The notes under the pieces are model-generated. The model saw nothing but the letters and a program-made list of their open reading frames with translations. It was not told where the DNA came from and did not search any database. 64,000 nucleotides of DNA from Bacillus alkalicellulosilyticus (lineage in GTDB: Bacteria > Bacillota > Bacilli > Bacillales > Bacillaceae_F): assembly GCF_002019795.1 (NCBI RefSeq), contig NZ_KV917381.1, forward strand, positions 3,194,068-3,258,067. Reading direction: 5' to 3'. The translations under genes were made by a program, and so were the position numbers. Shown here in pieces: positions 19,184 to 28,919 of the stretch (positions are counted from its first letter, which is position 1; each line of letters starts with the position of its first letter).

Positions 19184-19237
19184 TTTCCCTCCTAACAGGA
19201 GATGATGTACAAGTAAAGTATCTCCTTGGGAGGGAAA
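19184..19237 (-). promoter_or_regulatory. Hairpin sequestering the sigG Shine-Dalgarno
   Basis: On the minus strand a 9-bp stem (TTTCCCTCC at 19184-19192 of the plus strand with 19229-19237) and a 7-bp stem (19197-19203 with 19220-19226) enclose a 16-nt loop. The 3' arm contains the sigG Shine-Dalgarno TTAGGAGGG. The 5' arm overlaps the predicted sigma-F promoter, so only transcripts reading through from sigE would contain both arms. This fits translational silencing of read-through RNA, as described for B. subtilis sigG (from memory). Confidence 0.8.
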
Positions 19238-19244
19238 AATATGC
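19217..19244 (-). promoter_or_regulatory. Sigma-F/sigma-G promoter of sigG
   Basis: -35 GCATA (19244-19240), 14-bp spacer and -10 GGAGATACT (19225-19217), matching the forespore pattern GYATA and GGnnAnAnT. The predicted start falls about 30 nt before the sigG TTG and after the 5' arm of the hairpin. Confidence 0.7.
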
Positions 19245-19323
19245 ATAAGCTTTCTTTCATTGTTCTAATTAAAAGTGAATTAGAATACATGATATAAGGG
19301 CTGAAAACGATTTTATTTTTTTC

Positions 19324-20037
19324 TTACACCATTTTATTAAATTCTTTTCGGAGCCGTTTTATAATTCTTTTTTCAAGGCGTGATATGTAGGATTGGGAGA
19401 TGCCCAGCATGTCTGCAACATCCTTTTGTGTCTTTTCTTCATCACCGGCTAGTCCAAACCGTAATTCCATAATTTGCTTTTCACGGTCGTTTAATGTGTA
19501 CAAAGCCTTAACTAAAAGCTTCCGGTCTACTTTTTCTTCAATACCTTTTGTGATGATATCTTCATCAGTACCAAGTACATCTGATAATAATAATTCATTT
19601 CCATCCCAATCGATGTTTAAAGGTTCATCAAATGACACCTCAGAGCGTATCTTATTATTACGACGTAAATACATTAAAATTTCATTCTCAATACAACGTG
19701 ATGCATACGTTGCAAGTTTTATCTTTTTTTCTGGATTAAATGTATTTACAGCTTTTATAAGTCCAATCGTACCTATGCTAATCAAATCTTCAATGTTAAT
19801 TCCGGTATTTTCGAATTTCCTAGCAATGTAGACAACAAGACGTAAATTTCTTTCAATCAACATAGAACGAGCGACTTTATCGCCTGTCGGTAATTTTTGT
19901 AGAAGGTGAGCTTCCTCTTCTTTTGTTAACGGGGGCGGAAGGGCTTCACTTCCACCGATATAATAGATTTCATCCGATTTAAGCCCTAACTTATACAAAA
20001 TTCGTTGCCATACTAATGTGAACTTCAATTTTAACAT
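19324..20037 (-). CDS. sigE: RNA polymerase sigma-E precursor, early mother cell
   Basis: Sigma-E is made as an inactive pro-protein. The hydrophobic/basic N-terminus ([19 protein letters not shown]) is the pro-sequence removed by SpoIIGA, with processing expected near [13 protein letters not shown]. Region 2 ([38 protein letters not shown]) and region 4 ([20 protein letters not shown]) are intact. The ATG at 20037 has GAGGAGG 7 nt upstream; an in-frame TTG one codon earlier is less well spaced. It lies 32 bp after spoIIGA. Confidence 0.96.
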   Translation of the reverse strand: MLKLKFTLVWQRILYKLGLKSDEIYYIGGSEALPPPLTKEEEAHLLQKLPTGDKVARSMLIERNLRLVVYIARKFENTGINIEDLISIGTIGLIKAVNTFNPEKKIKLATYASRCIENEILMYLRRNNKIRSEVSFDEPLNIDWDGNELLLSDVLGTDEDIITKGIEEKVDRKLLVKALYTLNDREKQIMELRFGLAGDEEKTQKDVADMLGISQSYISRLEKRIIKRLRKEFNKMV

Positions 20038-20069
20038 CAAACTGCCTCCTCGTTCATTTCAAGATGTAA

Positions 20070-20987
20070 CTATGCTAATTTTTTACCGTGATTAGTTAAG
20101 ATAAGTTTTGGGTGGACAATGCATTGATAATCTCCGTCATTTGATAGGTTAGAGTGATTAATTCCAACTAATACTTTTTTAATCTGATGTTCTTCTTCAT
20201 TACTTTTTATTTTGACGTAATCTGGTTTTAATGCGATTAGAAACTGTTGGTCGTGACCAACGACACGATAAGGTACAATCCTCATTCTCTCTGCAAATGG
20301 ATGGTCGACCATCATCCCTATTTCTTCTACCTTACTAAGTGTAGCAATCATCTCATCTGATAGAATCGACTGAAGAGCCCGTGCTTCTAATATCATAACA
20401 GGTACTCTTGTAATCGGGTCATGGAGTTGATTGCCGCTATCTATGAGACCTTTTACATGTACTAGTTTTTCACCAAAGGATATTTCGACCTCAGTCAATT
20501 GGTCATATTGCACTTGTTTGACTTCTATCTGGTTTATTTGTTGTTTCGAAAAATACCAGACTAATGGAAATCCAATCAGTACAAAAAGCCAACTAAATGT
20601 ACTGCCATACCCTGTTGTCTTTGAAATCATTACACCTTCTAGAACTTCCACATCGGATTGCCAGAAGAAATGTAATGCAAATAGCCCACCTCCTGTCATA
20701 AACGTTACAAAATAGAACATAAAGAAATTCTGTAAAAAGTAAGGTAACCGTTTAAATCCGAATGCAATAAAGACAATTGTCAATGAAAACAATAGCTTCA
20801 TCCATGGTTTATAAAACAGTGAGCCTAATGGAGTAAATAAAAGTAATACAATAGAGGACGCGAATAGTCCAGCTACAATGAGTCTCCAGTGCTTTACATT
20901 TCGCTTTAGTGCAATAGCGGTAATATAAAGTAACAACACATCAATACAAAAATTTAAAAACCAGATAACGTCCAAATAAATGGTCAT
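20070..20987 (-). CDS. spoIIGA: Sporulation sigma-E processing aspartic protease SpoIIGA
   Basis: SpoIIGA is a septal membrane protease that cleaves pro-sigma-E after a signal from SpoIIR in the forespore. The 305-residue protein has five hydrophobic segments in the first ~155 residues and a cytosolic protease domain. The catalytic Asp is in VKGLIDSGNQLHDPITRVPV, the family's active-site motif. It is first in the cluster, under a Spo0A-type promoter. Confidence 0.95.
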   Translation of the reverse strand: MTIYLDVIWFLNFCIDVLLLYITAIALKRNVKHWRLIVAGLFASSIVLLLFTPLGSLFYKPWMKLLFSLTIVFIAFGFKRLPYFLQNFFMFYFVTFMTGGGLFALHFFWQSDVEVLEGVMISKTTGYGSTFSWLFVLIGFPLVWYFSKQQINQIEVKQVQYDQLTEVEISFGEKLVHVKGLIDSGNQLHDPITRVPVMILEARALQSILSDEMIATLSKVEEIGMMVDHPFAERMRIVPYRVVGHDQQFLIALKPDYVKIKSNEEEHQIKKVLVGINHSNLSNDGDYQCIVHPKLILTNHGKKLA

Positions 20988-21017
20988 GACGGAGCCTCTC
21001 TATTTCAATTTGAAACA

Positions 21018-21051
21018 AGTATATATCACATCCTATTACTATGTCTGTCAT
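21018..21051 (-). promoter_or_regulatory. Spo0A-dependent sigma-A promoter of the spoIIG operon
   Basis: ATGACA (21051-21046) and TATACT (21023-21018) are separated by 22 bp. This unusual spacing is the known hallmark of the B. subtilis spoIIG promoter, where Spo0A~P repositions sigma-A on the -35. The predicted start is about 24 nt upstream of spoIIGA. Confidence 0.8.
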
Positions 21052-21055
21052 TTCA

Positions 21056-21105
21056 TGACGAAAGAATCGTTGTTATTTTGAAAGATTTTCACCAACTATG
21101 TCAAA
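21056..21105 (-). promoter_or_regulatory. Spo0A boxes upstream of spoIIGA
   Basis: TTCGTCA (21062-21056) fits TTCGNCA exactly, and TTTGACA (21105-21099) differs by one base. They lie around -48 and -91 from the predicted start, close to the two 0A sites of B. subtilis spoIIG. Confidence 0.65.
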
Positions 21106-21345
21106 GGAACAAACATGAGCCATTTTTGAGCGTTCAATAGACAGAGAAAGCTAGTATTATTCTTCTACCTTCACGTTAAGATACTAGACAAGTATAAGAG
21201 AGCACCGGACAAGTTGTTATTTAGAATGCACTAAAAAAGGTAGGTTAACTTTTTCCAGTACCGTCGTGATTTTTTTCTCACCCTCTACGTAACGTAAGTA
21301 TCCAAGATAAGATAGTGCACTCCCAATTCAATAATTTCACCACAC
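21106..21345. other. Gene-free stretch between spoIIGA and ftsZ
   Basis: AT-rich sequence between the Spo0A sites and the ftsZ terminator. I see no credible reading frame with a ribosome-binding site, no clear promoter and no strong hairpin here. Confidence 0.5.
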
Positions 21346-21375
21346 AAAAAAACCTAAGCTCTTGGCTTAGGTTTT
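21346..21375 (-). terminator. Terminator after ftsZ
   Basis: Stem AAAACCTAAGC/GCTTAGGTTTT (21375-21365 with 21359-21349), 5-nt loop, followed by U. It starts 10 nt after the ftsZ stop. Confidence 0.9.
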
Positions 21376-21384
21376 AATAGTTGA

Positions 21385-22527
21385 TTATTTATTGCGACGT
21401 CGTCGATTTCTTAAAAACGCTGGAACATCTAATGTATCCATTTGCTCAAAATTAGGTTGTTGTTGTTGATTTTGGTTTAAATTACGTTGTTCTTTAGGAG
21501 CTTCTTCACCCTTAGTATTTCCTTTAATTGGTTGAGTAGTCCGTTGTGGTGCTTGCAACACTTGATTTGATTCATTCTCATCAAATCCAGTTGCGATTAC
21601 CGTAACAACGATTTCATCCTTAAGATTCTCGTTAATAACAGATCCAAAAATCATGTTCACTTCAGGGTCAGATGCAGCAGAAACAATTTCCGCAGCCTCG
21701 TGTACTTCATAAAGACTTAAATTCGATCCTCCAGTGATGTTCATAAGCACGCCTTGTGCTCCATCAACAGAAGTTTCAAGTAAAGGACTAGAAATCGCTT
21801 TTTTCGCAGCTTCAGCAGCACGGTTTTCACCCGTTGCAATTCCAATTCCCATTAATGCCGAACCTTTATCGCTCATAATTGTCTTTACATCTGCAAAGTC
21901 AAGGTTAATTAATCCTGGAACTGCGATTAAGTCAGAAATACCTTGAACCCCTTGACGTAACACATTATCAGCTTCACGGAATGCTTCAAGCATTGGTGTG
22001 TTTTTGTCTACAATTTCAAGCAGGCGGTCGTTAGGAATAACAATTAGAGTATCTACATTATCCTTTAACGCATCAATTCCAATACCTGCTTGTCCTGAGC
22101 GTTTTCGCCCTTCGAATGTAAATGGTCTTGTAACAACACCTACCGTTAATGCTCCTAATTCTTTAGCAATTGAAGCAATAACCGGAGCTGCCCCCGTACC
22201 AGTTCCACCACCCATACCAGCAGTGATAAAAACCATATCAGCACCTTCAAGTGCTTCTTCAATTTGCTCTTTACTTTCTTCAGCCGCACGTTTTCCTATT
22301 TCTGGATTCGCGCCAGCACCTAAACCTCTTGTTAACTTCCCACCTAATTGAAGCTTTATTTCAGCTTTTGAAAGATGCAATGCTTGTGCATCTGTATTCA
22401 CAGCAATAAATTCTACTCCTTGAAGGCCGTTCTCAATCATGCGGTTTACGGCATTACTACCACCGCCACCAACACCGATGACTTTAATCGTCGCCAGTTG
22501 ATCCATATCCATTTCAAACTCTAACAT
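21385..22527 (-). CDS. ftsZ: Cell division GTPase FtsZ
   Basis: FtsZ is the tubulin-like GTPase that forms the Z-ring. The 380-residue protein has the G1-type loop [14 protein letters not shown], the tubulin signature GGGTGTG (residues 106-112) and the T7 loop [12 protein letters not shown] Gln/Asn-rich linker follows, and the C-terminal peptide [16 protein letters not shown] binds FtsA, SepF and EzrA. It is 50 bp after ftsA and ends with a strong terminator, so it closes the dcw cluster. Ribosome-binding site AGGGGGACC. Confidence 0.98.
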   Translation of the reverse strand: MLEFEMDMDQLATIKVIGVGGGGSNAVNRMIENGLQGVEFIAVNTDAQALHLSKAEIKLQLGGKLTRGLGAGANPEIGKRAAEESKEQIEEALEGADMVFITAGMGGGTGTGAAPVIASIAKELGALTVGVVTRPFTFEGRKRSGQAGIGIDALKDNVDTLIVIPNDRLLEIVDKNTPMLEAFREADNVLRQGVQGISDLIAVPGLINLDFADVKTIMSDKGSALMGIGIATGENRAAEAAKKAISSPLLETSVDGAQGVLMNITGGSNLSLYEVHEAAEIVSAASDPEVNMIFGSVINENLKDEIVVTVIATGFDENESNQVLQAPQRTTQPIKGNTKGEEAPKEQRNLNQNQQQQPNFEQMDTLDVPAFLRNRRRRNK

Positions 22528-22577
22528 GTAAGGTCCCCCTAATCCATCGTGTATGCCGTATTCTGGAATCTCTTCAG

Positions 22578-23855
22578 TTATTCACCAAAAAACATCTTAT
22601 ACAAGCCTTTTACTTTATTTTTCATTCCATTATCTCCATTCGCTTTCGGTACCGGTTTTTCCTTCTTCTTGCTAGGTTTTTCTTCTTCGAATACAGAAAC
22701 AGATGCCGCAACCTCTCTACCCATCACTCTTCCGTTACGATGAGCAAATTGAATTAATCCTACTCCTGTCGTATATTGAGATTCTCTTACACCAATATAA
22801 TCTGGAGTGGCAATTCGAACATTGTTTTGGAGAATTTCTCTAGCTAGCTCTAATACACCTGGAAGCATTACAGCTCCACCGGTAAGAACATAGCCACCCG
22901 GTAAATCATCATATCCAAGTCGACGAACTTCACGATCAATAAGGTCAAACATTTCTTCCATACGAGGCTCTATAATATGAGCAAGCTCGAATTGGGAATA
23001 CTCTGTAGCGCTATTGCTTCCAATTACAGAAATCTTAAACATTTCTTCGTCTGAAGCCTCATCTAAATAAGCATGTCCAAACTTAACTTTCACTCGCTCG
23101 GCTTCTTCAGAAGATGTACGGAAACCAATTGCTATATCATTGGTAACATGGTCACCACCAAGAGGAATGACTGATGTTGTTTGAAGAGCACCTTGTTCAT
23201 ATATAGAAACCGTAATGGAACCACCACCAATATCTATTAAACCAACACCAATGCTTTTCTCATCCTTTGAAATAGCTACAGACCCAGCAGCTAACGGCTG
23301 GTATGCTATATAAGCAACTTCTAAACCGGCCTTTTCCACACAGCGAAGTAAATTATGTAACACTGTTTTCGAGGCAGTAATAATTGTTCCTTCCATTTCA
23401 AGTCGAACACCAATCATTCCTCTTGGGTCAGTAATTTCATCTAACCCATCCACAATAAATTGTTTTGAAATAACATCAATAATTGCTCTTTCAGGTGGAA
23501 TAGATAAAACTTGAGACGCATCAATGACTCTATTAATATCTTCATCACCAATTTCACGGTCTGGGCTAGAAACTGCGACAACCCCGTGACATGGTTGCAA
23601 TTGTATATGATTGCCGTTTACCCCTACAATGACTTGCTTTATGGATAAACCTACCATCCGTTCTGCCTTATCTACTGCACGTTTAATTGAATTAACTGTT
23701 TCATCAATATCCACAATTGAACCTTTTTTTATTCCATGAGAATTCGTGTTTCCAACACCGATGATATTCAGTGTTCCGTTGGTCATTTCACCAATGACTA
23801 CTCGGACATTGGATGTACCGATGTCTAAACTTACATATATCTCATTGTTGTTCAT
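22578..23855 (-). CDS. ftsA: Cell division protein FtsA
   Basis: FtsA is an actin-like ATPase that tethers FtsZ to membrane. The 425-residue protein has phosphate-binding motifs ([37 protein letters not shown]), the SHS2 domain near residues 80-165, the adenosine motif [14 protein letters not shown] and a C-terminal amphipathic helix ([11 protein letters not shown]). The ATG at 23855 ([11 protein letters not shown]) is set by AAAGGAGGTG 6-8 nt upstream. It is co-transcribed with ftsZ. Confidence 0.97.
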   Translation of the reverse strand: MNNNEIYVSLDIGTSNVRVVIGEMTNGTLNIIGVGNTNSHGIKKGSIVDIDETVNSIKRAVDKAERMVGLSIKQVIVGVNGNHIQLQPCHGVVAVSSPDREIGDEDINRVIDASQVLSIPPERAIIDVISKQFIVDGLDEITDPRGMIGVRLEMEGTIITASKTVLHNLLRCVEKAGLEVAYIAYQPLAAGSVAISKDEKSIGVGLIDIGGGSITVSIYEQGALQTTSVIPLGGDHVTNDIAIGFRTSSEEAERVKVKFGHAYLDEASDEEMFKISVIGSNSATEYSQFELAHIIEPRMEEMFDLIDREVRRLGYDDLPGGYVLTGGAVMLPGVLELAREILQNNVRIATPDYIGVRESQYTTGVGLIQFAHRNGRVMGREVAASVSVFEEEKPSKKKEKPVPKANGDNGMKNKVKGLYKMFFGE

Positions 23856-23933
23856 CTTTGGCACCTCCTTTAAGTGTATCAACAGCAATACCATTCCGAC
23901 AACTAAAACGATTTTAGTTTTTACATATTAAGG

Positions 23934-23963
23934 TTATTCTACAAAAAACAACATTTTTCCTTT
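23934..23963 (-). promoter_or_regulatory. Sigma-H promoter upstream of ftsAZ
   Basis: AAAGGAAAA (23963-23955), 12-bp spacer and GTAGAATAA (23942-23934) fit the sigma-H consensus RnAGGAwWW/RnnGAATww at every defined position. B. subtilis ftsAZ has a sigma-H promoter here (P2), used at sporulation onset. A small inverted repeat (AACTAAAA/TTTTAGTT) follows in the leader. Confidence 0.72.
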
Positions 23964-24005
23964 TCATTTTACACTTTTTTTCGTGTTTCATAAATATATT
24001 TTTAA

Positions 24006-24365
24006 CTACGCATCTTTCTCGGTTTGTTTTTGCTGCCAATTTGATAATATAAGTCTACGAATAACTGCAATATTATTAAATAGACGAACACCAAAAGCAA
24101 AAATGGCTGCTAAATATAAGTCTACACCAAGATGGACACCTAGAAAAGCTAAACCTGCAGCAAGAAGTATATTAAAAAAGAAACCACTCAAAAATACATT
24201 TCCTTCGAAGGTTCCTTGTAGGTGGGCCCTTATCCCACCAAACAAGGTATCCAATGCTGCAAGTACTGCAATCGATAGATAATTCAAGTATTCATCTGGC
24301 ACTCTGAATTCTGTAAAAAAGCCCAGTAAGATACCAATTAATAGGCCAAGGAAAGGTAACCACAT
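24006..24365 (-). CDS. sbp: Small basic protein Sbp (DUF1290)
   Basis: A 119-residue membrane protein with three to four hydrophobic segments. The DUF1290 motif LAALDTLFGGIRAHLQGTFE is present. It lies between the DUF881 pair and ftsA as in B. subtilis. Function unknown; position suggests division or envelope work (inference). Confidence 0.9.
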   Translation of the reverse strand: MWLPFLGLLIGILLGFFTEFRVPDEYLNYLSIAVLAALDTLFGGIRAHLQGTFEGNVFLSGFFFNILLAAGLAFLGVHLGVDLYLAAIFAFGVRLFNNIAVIRRLILSNWQQKQTEKDA

Positions 24366-24370
24366 CCTAT

Positions 24371-25081
24371 TTATTCCTCCTTTACTTGCTCCATAAATCT
24401 CACTCGAGGAGTTTGTTCATATGGAGGCAGTGTTATCTCATTCTCAATTGTAAATGTCAATGAATAGCCTTCAAGTTCAAAATATTTAACTGATTCAGAA
24501 ACCACCATGTGATTATGCAAATTCTCTGCATCATCTGCGAGCACTTTGACTTCTACTGGCAGCGGTGGAATTCTTCGGCCTCCATTTAGTTGGGTTACTC
24601 CTTGTACTTCCCTGAACGCAGTCGTTGAAACGACTCTATGATTTGCGATAGCAATATCTCTAGCGCTATTAATGTTTAGTTCATTTACAAGAAATCTCAA
24701 TAAATGCGGGGGAATACTTTGTCGTTGAGAGTCATAAAAAGGGTCGCCCCCTAACGTACTAATTTTTATCGTAATACCCTCACCACTTTTTTCAGTTAAC
24801 CCTGCACCTTCTTTTAGGGATTCAATTTGTTCCTCAATTACTTCCTCAACACTTTGTTGATCGTTAAATGAATTTTCATATTGTTGGAGAAGAACTAATG
24901 TATTATCTATTTCTTGTACTAATTGTTGATGACGCTCTTGTTCTGCTTGTAATTCCGTTCTAAGCTCCCTGATGTCACGTGTATCCCGTACAACTGGCTC
25001 TTTAGTAGATTGAAATTGTACGGCAAGCATAAATCCAATAATCAATAAAACAAAGGTGAAAATATGGCGATGATCCTTCAT
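24371..25081 (-). CDS. ylxX: DUF881 protein YlxX
   Basis: A single-span membrane protein of 236 residues: N-terminal anchor (IFTFVLLIIGFMLAVQF), a coiled coil (about 40-85) and an extracytoplasmic DUF881 domain (GEGITIKISTLGG, ELNINSARDIAIANHRVVST). The ATG at 25081 with AGAGAGGGTG upstream is preferred over a GTG at 25090. It is a paralogue of the neighbouring ylxW; the biochemical role is unknown. Confidence 0.88.
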   Translation of the reverse strand: MKDHRHIFTFVLLIIGFMLAVQFQSTKEPVVRDTRDIRELRTELQAEQERHQQLVQEIDNTLVLLQQYENSFNDQQSVEEVIEEQIESLKEGAGLTEKSGEGITIKISTLGGDPFYDSQRQSIPPHLLRFLVNELNINSARDIAIANHRVVSTTAFREVQGVTQLNGGRRIPPLPVEVKVLADDAENLHNHMVVSESVKYFELEGYSLTFTIENEITLPPYEQTPRVRFMEQVKEE

Positions 25082-25086
25082 TCTTG

Positions 25087-25800
25087 TCACCCTCTCTCTG
25101 ACAAATATGGATCCATCACAATGTCATTTTTCTTTTGTATTTTCACTTCGATATTAGCATTCACTAATTGGTCATGTACGCCTCCTAATAAATGCAAAGA
25201 TCCTTCTAACGTAACTGCATCACCTATAGCTGAAATCACAAAAGGTGCTGCAGACGTGTACCCATCAATTTTAATAACAGGTCCAATACATTGGATATAA
25301 GAACGATGAGATAATCTTATCCCATTAATTGAAATCGCTTCAGCTCCAGCAACGAACAGTTCATCCACTAGAGTTTGAACATGTGCTTCATGGACGATAT
25401 ATTCGTTTGCATTTGCACCATCTGGTAAATAAGATGAATCTGCTAAAGTCACTTCAATTCCAGGACCAGTAACTTTTACTGAACCGACTACTTTTCTAAT
25501 TCGCTCTAGGTCTTCCATTAAATTCGTTACTCTCAATTCTTGCTGTTCATCCAGATGAGTAATTCGGTCCTCTATCTCCTGAAGCTGTGCTTGATAGGCA
25601 CGTAAATCTTCTTGTAAGTTTCGATTGACTGCTTGTTCAATAATAATTTTATTTCGAAGCTCGTCTTCATGACGCCACTGTCTTTCTGTAATGACATCTT
25701 GATTATTGCCCTCACTAGCAAACTGGTATGAAAGGGCAATAATGAAGCCGGTTACCATTAAGACGAGAGCATAAATAACATGTTTACCTGTCACCCTCAC
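25087..25800 (-). CDS. ylxW: DUF881 protein YlxW
   Basis: Same architecture as YlxX: transmembrane segment (HVIYALVLMVTGFIIALSY), coiled coil, and a DUF881 domain with GPGIEVTLADSSY and GAEAISINGIRLSHRSYIQC. The GTG at 25800 is favoured because GAGGAGG lies 9 nt upstream inside the divIB end, giving a 17-bp overlap with divIB. A start at 25833 would overlap 50 bp and has no ribosome-binding site. About 237 residues. Confidence 0.87.
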   Translation of the reverse strand: MRVTGKHVIYALVLMVTGFIIALSYQFASEGNNQDVITERQWRHEDELRNKIIIEQAVNRNLQEDLRAYQAQLQEIEDRITHLDEQQELRVTNLMEDLERIRKVVGSVKVTGPGIEVTLADSSYLPDGANANEYIVHEAHVQTLVDELFVAGAEAISINGIRLSHRSYIQCIGPVIKIDGYTSAAPFVISAIGDAVTLEGSLHLLGGVHDQLVNANIEVKIQKKNDIVMDPYLSERG

Positions 25801-26563
25801 TTGCCGTTTCCTCCTCAGTTTCGTAGTTCTCAAAATAAGGGGTCATTCTCATATGAATAATCCCTTTACTGTCGGGATTTATCTCTTTAATAATCGATGC
25901 ATAAGGGGCAATGCGTTCGGAAAAATTTCGAACCGTCGTGTGAACTTCAAACCCATCATTCATATATAACGTTATCCGAAGTGGATCGGTTTCATTTGGA
26001 CTATAATAAATTTCTGAAATTCGATTTACTAGACTTTCAGGGACTTTATTTAATTCATTTGCTAGCTCTTCAACAACAGCTCCTTGTTCCCAATTTTTTA
26101 AGATTGGTGCATCTGCAGGAAACTGGTCATCTGGCAACTCTGTTAGAAACTTGCCTGTTTCGATAATAGGAAAGTATTTTCCGTTATCATGAAGATAAGC
26201 TACGCGTTTATGTTCGCTAACCGTTATCACTACTGTCGTTGGTAACGATCTAGTAATCTCAGCATCTGCAATTTCCTCTATAGCTAAGATAGATTCAATC
26301 GAATCATCATTGTCCATATTCCAAATGCTTGTCCCAATCATGATATTACTCGCTTCTTCAATTTCCGCAGAAGAAACATGATGGTTCCCTTTTATTTCAA
26401 TTGTCTTAATGTGACTCAATGGGGATTGAAAATAAATCACCAATAGAATAAGAAAAAAGAAGAACGAAAGAAAAAATACTAAACGACGATTAGCCCTTTG
26501 TTTTCGTTGTTCCTTCAATTTAGGAATTCGGTCTTCTATCGTTATGACCTTCTCGTCTTTCAT
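25784..26563 (-). CDS. divIB: Cell division protein DivIB (FtsQ)
   Basis: DivIB is a bitopic division protein that stabilises the FtsL-DivIC complex. It has a cytosolic basic segment, one membrane span (VFFLSFFFFLILLVIYF), the POTRA domain starting HIKTIEIKGNHHVSSAEIEE, and a beta domain with LHDNGKYFPIIETGKFL. About 259 residues with an acidic tail. The ATG at 26563 follows GGGGGAAG; an alternative TTG lies two codons upstream. Confidence 0.94.
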   Translation of the reverse strand: MKDEKVITIEDRIPKLKEQRKQRANRRLVFFLSFFFFLILLVIYFQSPLSHIKTIEIKGNHHVSSAEIEEASNIMIGTSIWNMDNDDSIESILAIEEIADAEITRSLPTTVVITVSEHKRVAYLHDNGKYFPIIETGKFLTELPDDQFPADAPILKNWEQGAVVEELANELNKVPESLVNRISEIYYSPNETDPLRITLYMNDGFEVHTTVRNFSERIAPYASIIKEINPDSKGIIHMRMTPYFENYETEEETASEGDR

Positions 26564-26588
26564 TTGCAACTTCCCCCAATGAAATGTG

Positions 26589-26615
26589 AAACGGCATATA
26601 TAGTATATGCCGTTT
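26589..26615. repeat. Palindromic hairpin between murB and divIB
   Basis: Perfect 12-bp arms AAACGGCATATA/TATATGCCGTTT with a 3-nt loop. No U tract follows on the minus strand (CACATTTC), so it is a weak candidate terminator or an RNA processing/stability element between murB and divIB. Confidence 0.6.
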
Positions 26616-26678
26616 TCCTTTCGCTACATTTTTAAATTATAGCACAGTTTTTCCAAAAATAAGATAGAAAATCACTGT

Positions 26679-27581
26679 TTATTCACCAATTATTTCAACT
26701 TCGGTTTCCATTTTAACATCAAACTTATTTTTTACTGTATCTTTGATATGTTGAATTAACTGTAAAACATCTTCCGCTGTAGCATCTTTCACGTTAACAA
26801 TGAAATTACCGTGCATATCTGATACTTGTGCTCCTCCAATTTGATGCCCTTTTAAGTTCGCTTTCTCAATTAATTGACCTGCATAATTGGGAAGTGGATT
26901 GCGGAAAACACTTCCAGCGCATGGGAAATTCCACGGCTGTGATTTTCGACGATAATCCTTATTATGTTGCAGTTCTTCCTTGATTTTTTCGCGGTCACCG
27001 GCTTTAAGTTGGAACACTGCTTCTATGCAAATTCCTTTTTCTTTTTGCAAACGAGAGGTTCGATATGAAAAAGCCATGTCCTCATTCTCAATCCATCTCA
27101 TTGTTCCATCTTCATATAGAATATGAGCTCTTTTTAAAATTTTTGAGATATCAGAACCATGAGCACCAGCATTCATAAAAACAGCTCCTCCTACTGAGCC
27201 GGGAATTCCTCCTGCAAATTCCAATCCTGATAGTCCTTGCTTACTAATGACCGTGGCTAGCTTGATTAAAGAATAGCCACCACCCACTGTAATCTCTTCT
27301 CCATCAACAGTAAGTTCACTCAAGTTCTCCCCTAACTTGATAACCACTCCACGAATCCCTTTATCACTAACTAGTAAATTGGATCCTCTTCCAATTGCAC
27401 GCCATGGAATCTTTTCTTCTTGTAGGAAAGTCATAATTGCTTGTAAATCAACTATGCTATCCGGTTCAACCATCACATCAGCTGGCCCTCCGATTTTCCA
27501 GGTCGTATGATTAGCCAATGGTTCATTCTCAAGTACTGTACCTATGTTCATTTCATTTAATTTATCAATGTAAGATTTCAT
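26679..27581 (-). CDS. murB: UDP-N-acetylenolpyruvoylglucosamine reductase
   Basis: MurB reduces UDP-GlcNAc-enolpyruvate to UDP-MurNAc. The 300-residue flavoprotein has the FAD-binding [38 protein letters not shown], and the catalytic Ser in [11 protein letters not shown]. It is the type II form without the extra Tyr loop of E. coli. The ATG at 27581 ([10 protein letters not shown]) has GAGGAG 7 nt upstream, so an earlier ATG at 27611 is rejected. Confidence 0.96.
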   Translation of the reverse strand: MKSYIDKLNEMNIGTVLENEPLANHTTWKIGGPADVMVEPDSIVDLQAIMTFLQEEKIPWRAIGRGSNLLVSDKGIRGVVIKLGENLSELTVDGEEITVGGGYSLIKLATVISKQGLSGLEFAGGIPGSVGGAVFMNAGAHGSDISKILKRAHILYEDGTMRWIENEDMAFSYRTSRLQKEKGICIEAVFQLKAGDREKIKEELQHNKDYRRKSQPWNFPCAGSVFRNPLPNYAGQLIEKANLKGHQIGGAQVSDMHGNFIVNVKDATAEDVLQLIQHIKDTVKNKFDVKMETEVEIIGE

Positions 27582-27627
27582 TTGGAATCTCCTCATTTCC
27601 TTCCGATTCACTTTTTATTCTATGTCA

Positions 27628-28725
27628 TTATTGCGCTTTTTGAGTTAATTCAACTAAAAGTCTATAAAAGTCCGAAGCAGCTTCGGGTTTTCCTAACTCT
27701 TTTGCGGCTTTATGCATTTCTTCCCATTTTCCTGGTGTAAAAATGTCATGGACATCATCTAGTAATTGCTGGCCATTCATTTCTGTTTCAATTCGAACAA
27801 TAGCTGCTCCATTATCCTTTAATGACCGCGCGTTTTTTTCTTGATGATTATTTGTAACATAAGGACTTGGAATTAAAATACTTGGAAGTCCTAAAGCTGT
27901 AATTTCAGCTAACGTGGTTGCTCCTGCACGGGCAACAATTAAGTCTACATTAGCTAACACATCCGGCATATTATGAATAAATGGCTTTATAATCACATTG
28001 TCTGGGTTGCCGTTTCGCTCAACCTCAGTCATCACTTTATCATAGTGAATTTGGCCAGTAACATACACATATTGGTATGGACTCTCTTTCACTTTTTCCA
28101 AAACTTCAAGAAACGCTTCATTAATCGGTCGTGCCCCTCGGCTACCTCCAACAATCAAAACAGAGCGCTTATCAGGCTTGAGACCAATGGCAAGGCCACC
28201 TTGTTTGGTTGTTGTTTCAACAACTTCTTGAGCTCTTGGGTTTCCAATAATAACGGTTTTACTCTTTGGAAAGAATTCTTCTGACTCGGCAAAAGATAAT
28301 GCGATTTTATTTACATATCGACTTAAAAATTTATTTGTTAATCCTGGAACGCTATTTTGTTCATGAATGACTGTTGGTATCTTTAGTTTAGCTGCCGCAT
28401 ACACAACAGGTCCACAGACATAGCCACCTGTACCAATAACAACATCAGGTTTGAACTTTTTCATAATTTTTTTTGAAGAATAGGTTCCCTTCAAGAACCG
28501 AAGCACAGTCTTAACATTGTCGACAGATAACTTCCTCTTAAACCCAGTAATTTCTATTGCTTCAAAAGGGATTTTCTCCCTTCGAACGATTTCACTTTCA
28601 AGTCCACTTTCTGTTCCTATGTAAAGAACCTCTGCATCTGGTTCTCTTTTTTTTATTTCCTTAATTAATGCTAAAGCAGGGTAAATATGCCCCCCTGTTC
28701 CTCCTCCACTCACAATAACCTTCAT
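27628..28725 (-). CDS. murG: Lipid II synthase MurG
   Basis: MurG is a membrane-associated GT-B transferase that adds GlcNAc to lipid I. The 365-residue protein has [17 protein letters not shown] at the N-terminus, the [15 protein letters not shown] motif and the donor-site [40 protein letters not shown] lies 4 nt before the ATG. A TATAAT at 28791-28786 upstream may be part of an extra promoter, but no clear -35 goes with it. Confidence 0.97.
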   Translation of the reverse strand: MKVIVSGGGTGGHIYPALALIKEIKKREPDAEVLYIGTESGLESEIVRREKIPFEAIEITGFKRKLSVDNVKTVLRFLKGTYSSKKIMKKFKPDVVIGTGGYVCGPVVYAAAKLKIPTVIHEQNSVPGLTNKFLSRYVNKIALSFAESEEFFPKSKTVIIGNPRAQEVVETTTKQGGLAIGLKPDKRSVLIVGGSRGARPINEAFLEVLEKVKESPYQYVYVTGQIHYDKVMTEVERNGNPDNVIIKPFIHNMPDVLANVDLIVARAGATTLAEITALGLPSILIPSPYVTNNHQEKNARSLKDNGAAIVRIETEMNGQQLLDDVHDIFTPGKWEEMHKAAKELGKPEAASDFYRLLVELTQKAQ

Positions 28726-28919
28726 TTTACTCCTCCAATGTATGCTTTATTCTCTTACTTCCATTTTACCATGAGAACAACTTGTATTATACCTATCTAC
28801 GGGAAACGATTTTGTAAAATAACAGCAAAAATTTAACTTGACATCAGTTACACTGTAAAGGTTCGTATTTGATTTAAGATTCTGACATCCCTTATGGGTC
28901 AGGCTCTTCTAACCGTATG

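Noticed and set aside
19181-19246. Longer sigG starting at the ATG at 19246
   Set aside because: The added residues are not conserved in SigG and would place the promoter and hairpin inside the gene; the TTG at 19180 has a strong Shine-Dalgarno.
28881-28906. Second hairpin (CTGAC/GTCAG) in the spoVE-murG gap
   Set aside because: The stem is short and has no U tract; the strong terminator at 28920 explains the gap.
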